Assembly (NCBI GenBank): GCA_041617155.1
Contig: JBFJPL010000178.1
Coordinates: 1 to 5,715 of the forward strand
DNA: 5,715 nucleotides
Direction: 5' to 3'
From: CAMYKD01 sp041617155
GTDB taxonomy: Bacteria; Pseudomonadota; Alphaproteobacteria; Kiloniellales; JAKSDN01
Under the pieces are notes generated by a model. That model was not told where the DNA came from. It made no database searches and saw only the letters and a program-made list of their open reading frames with translations. Positions 1-5,709 of the stretch are shown here, piece after piece. Each line of letters opens with the position of its first letter. The stretch's first letter is position 1. A program made the translations under genes and the position numbers.

Positions 1-199
<199 letters not shown>

Positions 200-298
200 G
201 GTCGTTCTGTTCCCGTCAGTCGCCTCGCGGAGCGGTCATGCCCGCCGGCCTTTGTGCACGCTAACGTCCGTAAAATCAGCCTTCGTTCCACCTCGATC

Positions 299-372
299 TG
301 GAGCGGGTGGCGGGAATCGAACCCGCGTAGCCAGCTTGGAAGGCTGGAGCTCTACCACTGAGCTACACCCGC
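299..372 (-). tRNA. tRNA-Gly (anticodon UCC)
   Basis: The minus strand folds as a complete 74-nt cloverleaf with encoded CCA. The acceptor stem GCGGGTG (372-366) pairs with CACCCGC (309-303), with discriminator U at 302 and CCA at 301-299. The D arm is GCTC/GAGC. The anticodon stem CCAGC/GCTGG holds loop CTTCCAA, giving anticodon TCC at 340-338. The T arm is GCGGG-TTCGATT-CCCGC. It would read GGA and GGG glycine codons. It lies 94 bp after tRNA-Tyr and 99 bp before tuf, so it is probably processed from a shared tRNA-tRNA-tuf transcript. Confidence 0.97.
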
Positions 373-466
373 GTTCGGGCCTTTTCCGTCCCGGCCCGAC
401 ATTGCAACGCGCCCCGCCATGTACCTCGCCGGCACCCTATGAATAGCCGCCCGCCAGCCGAGCGCT

Positions 467-551
467 TGGTGGAGGGGGTTGGATTCGAACCAACGTAGGC
501 TAAGCCAACGGGTTTACAGCCCGTCCCCTTTAACCACTCGGGCACCCCTCC
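467..551 (-). tRNA. tRNA-Tyr (anticodon GUA)
   Basis: The minus strand gives an 85-nt class II tRNA with a long variable arm, as expected for bacterial tRNA-Tyr. The acceptor stem GGAGGGG (551-545) pairs with CCCCTCC (477-471), with discriminator A at 470 and encoded CCA at 469-467. The anticodon stem ACGGG/CCCGT holds loop CTGTAAA with anticodon GTA at 517-515. The T arm is GTTGG-TTCGAAT-CCAAC. It is the first gene of the minus-strand operon, about 28 nt after the predicted transcription start. Confidence 0.97.
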
Positions 552-586
552 TGCAATCCGCATTCAGCGGTGCGACGGCGTTGCGA

Positions 587-614
587 ACTATGGTGATTTA
601 ATGCGGCCTGTCAA
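587..614 (-). promoter_or_regulatory. Sigma70-type promoter of the tRNA-Tyr/tRNA-Gly/tuf operon
   Basis: On the minus strand a perfect -35 hexamer TTGACA (614-609) is followed after 16 bp by CATAGT (592-587), a 4/6 match to TATAAT. The hexamers and spacing are read directly. Transcription would start near 580, about 28 nt before mature tRNA-Tyr. The position just ahead of a stable-RNA operon fits a strong promoter, but the start site is inferred. The region is visibly more AT-rich than its surroundings. A frame opening at 601 on the plus strand would begin inside the spacer of this promoter, which bears on the rlmB start. Confidence 0.72.
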
Positions 615-714
615 CTTCAAACGAGACAAAGCACCGCCTCGGACGAAACTAATTGTTCGACCGATGACGGCGCTTGCGGAGCACCTCGCTCCATGGGACA
701 TAGTAGACATCGCC

Positions 715-1602
715 ATGACCAAGCGCAAGACCCGACACGCAAATCGCAGCCAGCCCGGCGCCGTCAAGCGGCGAAGCGCCCGCGCGCCGGTCGCGTCGGC
801 CCCGCCGCCGGGCACGCTCGAGCGCGCCGCCGGCGCCCGCGAGCTCTGGCTCTACGGCAACCACGCCGTGCTCGAGGCGCTGGCCAACCCGGAGCGGCGG
901 ATCGGGCGCCTGCTGGTCACCGGCGAAGCGGCCGCCAAGCAGGGGGCCCGGTTGCAGGCGTTGCTGGCCGGTCGCGGCGACGGCGTCATGGCCGAGCGGG
1001 CGACTCGGGAAATACTCGGCCAACTGCTGCCGGCCGGTGCCGTACACCAGGGCCTGGCGCTGCAGACCGAGCCCCTGGCGGAGCCAGATCTGCCTGAGCT
1101 GCTTGCCGCCGTGTCGCGCCCGAGCGCCGAGGGCGCGGTCGCCGGTCCCTGCGTGCTGCTCGCCCTCGACCAGGTAACCGACCCCCAGAACGTCGGTGCG
1201 ATCCTGCGTTCCGCCGCCGCCTTCGGCGCGGCGGCGGTGCTCGCGCCCGGCCGCCACGCGGCGCCGGAGACCGGGGCCCTGGCCAAGGCCGCGTCGGGCG
1301 CCCTCGAGCACCTGCCCTACCTCAAGGTCGGCAACTTGGCGCAGAGCCTGGAGCAACTGAAGCAAGCCGGGTTCTGGATCGTCGGACTGGCGGCCGAGGG
1401 TGCCCGGTCGATCGGCGACGGCGATCTGGGCGACCGCGTGGTCCTGGTCATGGGCGCCGAGGGCCGCGGCCTGCGCCGCCTGACCCGCGAGCGCTGCGAC
1501 CTGCTGGTCCGGCTGCCGACCCAGGGCCCGATCGGCCAGCTCAACGTCTCGAGCGCCGCCGCCGTCGCGCTCTACGAGCTGCTTGGCCGGCGCCGCGGCT
1601 AG
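715..1602 (+). CDS. rlmB: 23S rRNA (guanosine-2'-O)-methyltransferase RlmB, SpoU/TrmH family
   Basis: RlmB methylates the 2'-OH of G2251 (E. coli numbering) in the peptidyl-tRNA-binding loop of 23S rRNA, using S-adenosylmethionine. The 295-residue product has a basic, Ala/Pro-rich N-terminal tail (about 1-40) and a substrate-binding domain opening with LWLYGNHAVLEAL (44-56) and including HQGLAL (111-116). The SPOUT domain follows: motif 1 DPQNVGAILR (156-165, with N159 and R165), motif 2 VLVMGAEGRGL (243-253, with E249) and motif 3 LNVSSAAAVALYE (276-288). The trefoil-knot core motifs are all intact. Start 715 is preferred over in-frame ATGs at 601 and 664. Upstream codons are AT-rich (AAA, CGA, CTA, ATT), unlike the gene body, and 601 lies in the divergent promoter. 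No clear Shine-Dalgarno precedes 715, so the start is moderately sure. The gene is divergent from the tRNA-tuf operon. TrmH-family relatives acting on other RNAs are less likely given the RlmB-like N-terminal domain. Confidence 0.9.
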   Translation: MTKRKTRHANRSQPGAVKRRSARAPVASAPPPGTLERAAGARELWLYGNHAVLEALANPERRIGRLLVTGEAAAKQGARLQALLAGRGDGVMAERATREILGQLLPAGAVHQGLALQTEPLAEPDLPELLAAVSRPSAEGAVAGPCVLLALDQVTDPQNVGAILRSAAAFGAAAVLAPGRHAAPETGALAKAASGALEHLPYLKVGNLAQSLEQLKQAGFWIVGLAAEGARSIGDGDLGDRVVLVMGAEGRGLRRLTRERCDLLVRLPTQGPIGQLNVSSAAAVALYELLGRRRG

Positions 1603-1740
1603 GAGCCTGTCGATCCGGCCAAGGCGCTTGCCAGAAAGCGCGGGCCCGTGGTAGCGCTGAGGCCATCATCAAGTGAACCTGCGTGATCCAGCGGGCGGGC
1701 GGCTTAGAGGCTCGCCTGTCCGGTTCCCCGAGTCGGAAAC

Positions 1741-3084
1741 ATGACCGTCATAGAAGCTTTCCTGAAAGAACATCGCATCGAGGAGGTCGAGTGCCTGGTG
1801 CCCGACATGGCCGGCATCGCGCGCGGCAAGATCCTGCCCGCCGATAAGTTCGTCAAGGGCATGAAACAGAACGGGCTCAGGATCCCCGAGGCGATCTTCG
1901 TCCAGACCGTGACCGGCGACTACCCGGAAGAGGACACGGTCACCAGCCCGGCCACCCAGGACGTCTACATGGTGCCGGACGCCGGCACGATTCGCATCGT
2001 TCCCTGGTACGACGAGCCGACCGCCCAGGTGATCTGCGACGCCTTCCATTTCAACGGCGACCCGGTCGACATCTCGGCCCGCCAGGTGCTGCAACGCGTG
2101 CTCAAGCTGTACCAGGAAAAGGGCTGGACCCCGGTGGTGGCGCCGGAGCTGGAGTTCTTCCTGGTCGACATCAATACCGACCCGGACTACCCGCTCGAGC
2201 CGCCGATCGGCCGCTCGGGACGGCGCGAGACCTCGCGCCAGGCCTACGGGGTCGACGCGGTCAACGAGTTCGATCCGCTGTTCCAGGAGGTCTACGACTT
2301 CTGCGAGGCCCAGGGCATCGACGTCGACACCCTGACCCACGAGTCGGGCGCGGCCCAGATGGAGATGAATTTCAACCACGGGCCGCCCATGCGGCTGGCC
2401 GATCAGGCCTTCCTGTTCAAGCGCACGGTGCGCGAGGCCGGCCTGCGTCAGAAGGTCTATGCCACCTTCATGGCCAAGCCCATGCAGGGCGAGCCGGGCT
2501 CGTCCATGCATATCCACCAGAGCGTGCTGGACAGCAAGAGCGGCCAAAACCTCTTCGCCGAGCCGGACGGCACGGACACCGAGCTGTTCCACTGTCACAT
2601 CGCCGGGCTGCAGAAGTACCTGCCTGCGGTGATGCCACTCTTGGCCCCCAACGTGAATTCCTACCGGCGCCTGACGCCCGATTCGGATGCCCCGATCAAC
2701 ACCCACTGGGGCTACGACAACCGCACCACCGGGCTACGCGTGCCGCGCTCCGAGGCCGCCGACCGGCGGGTCGAGAACCGCCTCGCCGGGGCCGACGCCA
2801 ACCCCTACCTGGCGATGGCCGCGTCGCTTGCCTGCGGCTTTCTGGGCATGACCGAACAGCTGGAGCCGCGCCCGCCGGTCGAAGGCAGCGCCTACCGCCT
2901 GGCCCATACCCTGCCGCGCACGCTGTACGACGCGCTCGGCCGGTTCAACGCCAGCAAGCCGGTCAAGGGCGTGCTGGGCGCGAAGTTCGTCGACGCGGTC
3001 ACGATCGTGAAGGATCGCGAACTGCTCGCCTACCAGCAGGTCATATCCTCTTGGGAGCGCGAGCACCTTCTGCTAAATGTTTGA
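1741..3084 (+). CDS. puuA: Glutamine synthetase-like gamma-glutamylpolyamine (putrescine) synthetase
   Basis: This GS-fold ATP-dependent ligase probably joins glutamate to an amine such as putrescine, the first step of the gamma-glutamylated polyamine degradation route. The 447-residue product opens with the PuuA/SpuB-type signature LVPDMAGIARGK (19-30). The GS catalytic domain shows APELEFF (134-140, metal-ligand Glu pair), HESGAAQMEMNF (200-211), the ATP/glutamate-site GSSMHIHQS (253-261), NVNSYRRL (304-311), GYDNRT (324-329) and RRVENR (342-347). The FDGSS-type ammonia-site segment of true GlnA and its adenylylation Tyr region are not seen, and the protein is shorter than GlnA (about 470). 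Both points favour an amine rather than ammonia as substrate. ATG 1741 has only a weak GGA upstream; it is chosen because the N-terminus aligns with the family. The gene is 138 bp after rlmB and upstream of spuC/aguB-like genes, which supports polyamine use. The exact amine (putrescine, cadaverine, spermidine, ethanolamine) is not determined. Confidence 0.85.
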   Translation: MTVIEAFLKEHRIEEVECLVPDMAGIARGKILPADKFVKGMKQNGLRIPEAIFVQTVTGDYPEEDTVTSPATQDVYMVPDAGTIRIVPWYDEPTAQVICDAFHFNGDPVDISARQVLQRVLKLYQEKGWTPVVAPELEFFLVDINTDPDYPLEPPIGRSGRRETSRQAYGVDAVNEFDPLFQEVYDFCEAQGIDVDTLTHESGAAQMEMNFNHGPPMRLADQAFLFKRTVREAGLRQKVYATFMAKPMQGEPGSSMHIHQSVLDSKSGQNLFAEPDGTDTELFHCHIAGLQKYLPAVMPLLAPNVNSYRRLTPDSDAPINTHWGYDNRTTGLRVPRSEAADRRVENRLAGADANPYLAMAASLACGFLGMTEQLEPRPPVEGSAYRLAHTLPRTLYDALGRFNASKPVKGVLGAKFVDAVTIVKDRELLAYQQVISSWEREHLLLNV

Positions 3085-3105
3085 TCATCGCCTGCTGTTA
3101 AATTG

Positions 3106-3219
3106 ATGGCTATGCACCGCGCACACGACACCAGCACTCGGATCGAGGCCAAGGCCTCGTTGCGCTCGCGTCATGCCGAACTGCTGATTCTCTGCGCCCG
3201 CCTGGGCTTCAACCCCTAA
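3106..3219 (+). CDS. Small ORF, 37 codons, possible leader peptide ending in Pro-stop
   Basis: I do not recognise this peptide. It starts MAMHRAHDTSTRIEA (a second ATG lies at 3112), is rich in Arg and His, and ends LLILCARLGFNP followed by TAA. Its G+C by codon position is about 62%, 51% and 81%, the first/second/third pattern of real coding sequence in a high-GC genome. No good Shine-Dalgarno precedes either ATG; TTAAAT at 3098-3103 could be a -10 element giving a near-leaderless message, but no -35 is visible. It sits 21 bp after the GS-like gene and 89 bp before spuC. An inverted repeat lies inside it and a second one begins at its stop codon, so a regulatory leader peptide is a reasonable inference. 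It could also be a chance frame or the remnant of a longer gene. Confidence 0.4.
   Translation: MAMHRAHDTSTRIEAKASLRSRHAELLILCARLGFNP
3144..3159 (+). repeat. Perfect 7-bp inverted repeat inside the small ORF
   Basis: CGAGGCC (3144-3150) and GGCCTCG (3153-3159) are perfect complements separated by AA. In RNA this would fold as a 6-bp GC-rich stem with a CAAG tetraloop. It lies within the 37-codon ORF upstream of spuC. No U-tract follows, so it is not an intrinsic terminator by itself. The repeat is seen directly; any regulatory role is inference. Confidence 0.55.
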
Positions 3220-3252
3220 GCCGGCGGCGAGCACGCAGGACGGTTCGCCGGC
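3220..3252 (+). repeat. GC-rich hairpin directly after the small ORF stop
   Basis: GCCGGCG (3220-3226) is perfectly complementary to CGCCGGC (3246-3252), with a 19-nt loop that a G-U pair can shorten. The first stem base follows immediately after the TAA of the small ORF, so a ribosome sitting at that stop codon would cover the left arm. No run of T follows. The hairpin is 43 bp before the spuC Shine-Dalgarno. A role in attenuation or mRNA stability is possible but unproven. Confidence 0.5.
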
Positions 3253-3295
3253 CTGCGATGTCCGACCCGTCCCGCCCGCGGGACCGTCCGCCCTC

Positions 3296-3302
3296 AGGGA
3301 GA
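3296..3302 (+). promoter_or_regulatory. Ribosome binding site fixing the spuC start
   Basis: AGGGAGA lies 6 nt before ATG 3309, a good Shine-Dalgarno and spacing. The alternative in-frame ATG at 3258 has only a distant AGGA 17 nt upstream, so 3309 is the better start. Confidence 0.75.
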
Positions 3303-3308
3303 ACAGCC

Positions 3309-4694
3309 ATGAACATCAGCCCGCTCCGCAATTCCACCGTCCAGTGGCGCGCCAGCGATATCCGTCACCACCTGCACCCCTTCACCGACACCAAGGCCCT
3401 CGCCGAAGAAGGCGGCAGCCGGATCATCACCAAGGCCGAAGGCGCCTGGCTCGAGGACTCCGAGGGCCACCGCATTCTCGACGGCATGGCCGGGCTGTGG
3501 TGCGTCAACGTCGGCTACGGCCGCAAGGAACTGGCCGAGGCGGCCTATCGGCAGATGCTGGAGCTGCCCTACTACAACACCTTCTTCAAGACCGCGACGC
3601 CGCCGCCGATCGAGCTGTCCGAGAAGCTCGCCGCGCTGGCGCCGGGCGACCTCAACCACGCCTTCTACGCCTCCTCCGGTTCCGAGGCCAACGACACGGT
3701 CGTGCGCCTGGTGCGCCACTACTGGAACCTCATGGAGCGGCCCGGCAAGAAGACCTTCATCAGCCGCGAATACGCCTACCACGGCAGCACCATGGCCGCG
3801 GCCAGCCTCGGCGGCATGGAGGCCATGCACGGCCAGGCCGACCTGCCGCTGCCCGGCTTCGAGCATGTCATGCCGCCCTACTGGTACGACTACGGCGGCG
3901 AGCTCGGCGCCGAGGACTTCGGGCGCGCCGCCGCCCAGGCGGTCGAGGACAAGATCCTCGAGCTGGGCGCCGACCAGGTCGCCGCCTTCATCGGCGAACC
4001 GCTTCAGGGTGCCGGCGGCGTGATCATTCCGCCGCGGACCTACTGGCCGGAGATCCAGCGCATCTGCCGCCGGCACGATGTGCTGCTGATCGTCGACGAG
4101 GTGATCTGCGGTTTCGGGCGCACCGGCCACTGGTTCGGCAGCGAGCTGTTCGGCATCGCGCCGGACATCATGCCGATGGCCAAGGGCCTGACCTCGGGCT
4201 ATCTGCCGCTCTCGGCGGTGATGGTGAGCGACCGGATCGCCAACGACCTGATCGAGCGGGGCGGCGAGTTCTTCCACGGCTTCACCTATTCCGGGCACCC
4301 GGTGGCCTGCGCGGTGGCGCTCGAGAACATCCGAATCATCGAGCAGGAGGGACTGGTCGAGCGGGTACGCGAGGACACGGGGCCCTATCTGCAAGCGGCT
4401 CTGCGCGACGCGCTGGCCGACCACCCGCTGGTCGGCGAGGTGCGCGGCGTCGGCCTGATCGGCGCCATCGAGCTGGTCGAGGACCGGGCCGGCCGCAAGC
4501 ACTTCGAGCCGCTCGGCCGGGTCGGCGGGATCTGCCGCGACCACTGCTTCGCCAACGACCTGATCATGCGCGCGGTGCGCGACGCCATGGTCTTCTCGCC
4601 GCCGCTGACCCTGAGCCACGAGGAGATCGACGAACTGGTCGAGCGGATCAAGCGTTGCATCGACCTGACCGCCCGGGATGTCGGGGTGAGTTGA
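3309..4694 (+). CDS. spuC: Class III PLP aminotransferase, putrescine:pyruvate type (SpuC-like)
   Basis: This cytoplasmic fold-type I aminotransferase most likely transfers the amino group of putrescine to pyruvate, giving 4-aminobutanal (1-pyrroline) and alanine. The 461-residue product matches the usual length of about 455. Expected elements appear in order: LDGMAGLWCVNVGYGR (57-72), phosphate-binding SGSEAN (123-128), YHGS (157-160), GEPLQGAGG (229-237), DEVICGFGRTG with cofactor Asp (263-273, D263), the PLP-Schiff-base Lys in AKGLTSG (K292), HGFTYSGHP (323-331) and a C-terminal Arg in IMRAVRD (R420). From memory the wording closely follows Pseudomonas SpuC. The start is fixed by a good Shine-Dalgarno. 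The stop is 2 bp before the aguB ATG, so the two genes form a tight pair, and the context supports polyamine use. Omega-amino acid:pyruvate transaminases (beta-alanine or other diamines) are close relatives, so family is near certain and substrate is probable. Confidence 0.88.
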   Translation: MNISPLRNSTVQWRASDIRHHLHPFTDTKALAEEGGSRIITKAEGAWLEDSEGHRILDGMAGLWCVNVGYGRKELAEAAYRQMLELPYYNTFFKTATPPPIELSEKLAALAPGDLNHAFYASSGSEANDTVVRLVRHYWNLMERPGKKTFISREYAYHGSTMAAASLGGMEAMHGQADLPLPGFEHVMPPYWYDYGGELGAEDFGRAAAQAVEDKILELGADQVAAFIGEPLQGAGGVIIPPRTYWPEIQRICRRHDVLLIVDEVICGFGRTGHWFGSELFGIAPDIMPMAKGLTSGYLPLSAVMVSDRIANDLIERGGEFFHGFTYSGHPVACAVALENIRIIEQEGLVERVREDTGPYLQAALRDALADHPLVGEVRGVGLIGAIELVEDRAGRKHFEPLGRVGGICRDHCFANDLIMRAVRDAMVFSPPLTLSHEEIDELVERIKRCIDLTARDVGVS

Positions 4695-4696
4695 AG

Positions 4697-5566
4697 ATGC
4701 GCGAGGTCACCGTCGCCGCCACGCAGATGGCCTGCTCCTGGGACCGGGAGCTGAACCTGGAGAACGCCGAGGCCCTGGTGCGCGAGGCGGCCGGCAAGGG
4801 CGCCCAGGTGGTGCTGATCCAGGAGCTGTTCGAGACCCCCTACTTCTGCAAGGACCAGAAGCCGGACCACTTCGCCCTGGCCGCCTCGGCGGACGACAGC
4901 CCGGCGGTCAAGCGCATGAGCGCGCTGGCCGCCGAGCTCGAGGTCGTGCTGCCGGTCAGTTTCTTCGAGCGGGCCAACAACGCCTACTACAATTCGCTCG
5001 CCATGATCGACGCCGACGGCCGCAACCTGGGGACCTACCGCAAGAGCCACATTCCCGACGGGCCCGGCTACCAGGAGAAGTTCTACTTCAATCCCGGCGA
5101 TACCGGCTTCCGGGTCTGGCCGACCCGCTTCGGCGCCCTGGGCGCGGCGGTCTGCTGGGACCAGTGGTTTCCCGAATGCGCCCGCGCCATGGCGCTCAAG
5201 GGCGCCGATCTGCTGTTCTATCCGACCGCGATCGGCAGCGAGCCGCAGGACCCGGCGATCCACAGCCGGGACCACTGGCAGCGCACCATGCAGGGCCACG
5301 CGGCCGCCAACCTGACGCCCCTGGTGGCGTCCAACCGGATCGGCCGGGAACAGGGCGAAAGCTGCGCCATCACCTTCTACGGCAGCTCCTTCATCGCCGA
5401 TCAGACCGGCGCCAAGGTGGCCGAGGCCGGCGACGACCAGCCGGCGGTCATCACGGCCAGCTTCGATCTCGACGCGATCCGCGCCCAGCGCGCCGCCTGG
5501 GGCCTGTTCCGCGACCGCCGGCCGGACCTCTACGGCCCGCTCATGACCCTGGACGGCGCGGGCTAG
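4697..5566 (+). CDS. aguB: N-carbamoylputrescine amidase (nitrilase superfamily)
   Basis: AguB hydrolyses N-carbamoylputrescine to putrescine, CO2 and ammonia, the last step of the agmatine deiminase route from arginine. The 289-residue product has the nitrilase-superfamily catalytic triad: E43 in IQELFETPYF, K116 in YRKSHIPDGPGY and C153 in CWDQWFPE. Segments typical of AguB include VAATQMACSW (6-15), FYPTAIGSEP (174-183), RDHWQR (191-196), ASNRIG (211-216) and FRDRRPDLYGPL near the C-terminus. Length matches the family (about 290). The reading frame stays open far upstream through spuC, so the start relies on homology and on GGTGA at 4685-4689, 7 nt before the ATG. It lies 2 bp after spuC, implying co-transcription and probably translational coupling. 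No agmatine deiminase (AguA) is present in the window. Beta-ureidopropionase is a more distant alternative. Confidence 0.94.
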   Translation: MREVTVAATQMACSWDRELNLENAEALVREAAGKGAQVVLIQELFETPYFCKDQKPDHFALAASADDSPAVKRMSALAAELEVVLPVSFFERANNAYYNSLAMIDADGRNLGTYRKSHIPDGPGYQEKFYFNPGDTGFRVWPTRFGALGAAVCWDQWFPECARAMALKGADLLFYPTAIGSEPQDPAIHSRDHWQRTMQGHAAANLTPLVASNRIGREQGESCAITFYGSSFIADQTGAKVAEAGDDQPAVITASFDLDAIRAQRAAWGLFRDRRPDLYGPLMTLDGAG

Positions 5567-5583
5567 AGCCTTATCCGTTCGAA

Positions 5584-5634
5584 TAGAATCGGTGCCGGCC
5601 TGTTCAGATAATGCGCTAGTGGTCTAAATCAGAC
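5584..5634 (+). promoter_or_regulatory. Possible promoter with operator-like palindrome downstream of aguB
   Basis: GATAAT at 5607-5612 is a 5/6 match to the -10 consensus, with a poor -35 (TAGAAT, 5584-5589) at 17-bp spacing. About 10 bp further on, GTCT-AAATC-AGAC (5622-5634) is a short perfect inverted repeat that would overlap the expected transcription start. An ATG at 5637 follows and its frame stays open to the window end (26 codons), but no ribosome binding site or recognisable protein is seen. This may be the control region of the next gene. The motifs are seen; the function is inferred and weak. Confidence 0.3.
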
Positions 5635-5690
5635 ATATGGGTCCCCTAGGACGGCCTTCCGAGGTCATCCGGCTAGGCGCGTGGCGCGGC

Positions 5691-5709
5691 GTGATGCCTT
5701 GCGCATCAC
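5691..5709 (+). repeat. 7-bp hairpin at the window edge
   Basis: GTGATGC (5691-5697) and GCATCAC (5703-5709) are perfect complements around the 5-nt loop CTTGC. The 6 bases that follow before the window ends contain no T-run, so a terminator cannot be claimed. It could be an operator, a terminator arm or part of the next gene. Confidence 0.35.

Noticed and set aside
363..563. Minus-strand 66-codon frame containing GVPEWLKGTGCKPV
   Set aside because: It is the familiar false translation of the tRNA-Tyr gene; the cloverleaf with encoded CCA explains the sequence.
601..714. N-terminal extension of RlmB from ATG 601
   Set aside because: It starts within the spacer of the divergent tRNA promoter, has AT-rich codons unlike the gene and lacks a Shine-Dalgarno.
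1624..1641. 6-bp stem GCGCTT/AAGCGC after rlmB as a terminator
   Set aside because: The stem is short and no T-run follows, so it is not enough to call an intrinsic terminator.
1603..1740. Promoter for the GS-like gene
   Set aside because: I looked for -35/-10 pairs and a sigma54 site in this 138-bp gap and found no convincing match; the gene may use a weak or divergent promoter or read-through from rlmB.
1669..2706. 345-codon minus-strand frame
   Set aside because: It is antisense to the GS-like gene, composed of V/L/H/G-rich shadow sequence with no motif; the opposite strand is a clear conserved enzyme.
3258..3308. N-terminal extension of the aminotransferase from ATG 3258
   Set aside because: There is a good ribosome binding site for ATG 3309 and none for 3258, and family members begin near the shorter form.
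3294..4619. 441-codon minus-strand frame
   Set aside because: It is the antisense shadow of spuC, low complexity and without recognisable domains.
3344..5566. A 740-codon plus-strand frame that seems to fuse an Arg/Ala-rich protein to AguB
   Set aside because: The upstream 450 codons are the +1-shifted shadow of spuC, low-complexity R/A/G/P text from high-GC DNA. Only the part from 4697 is real; spuC itself is intact, so there is no frameshift fusion.
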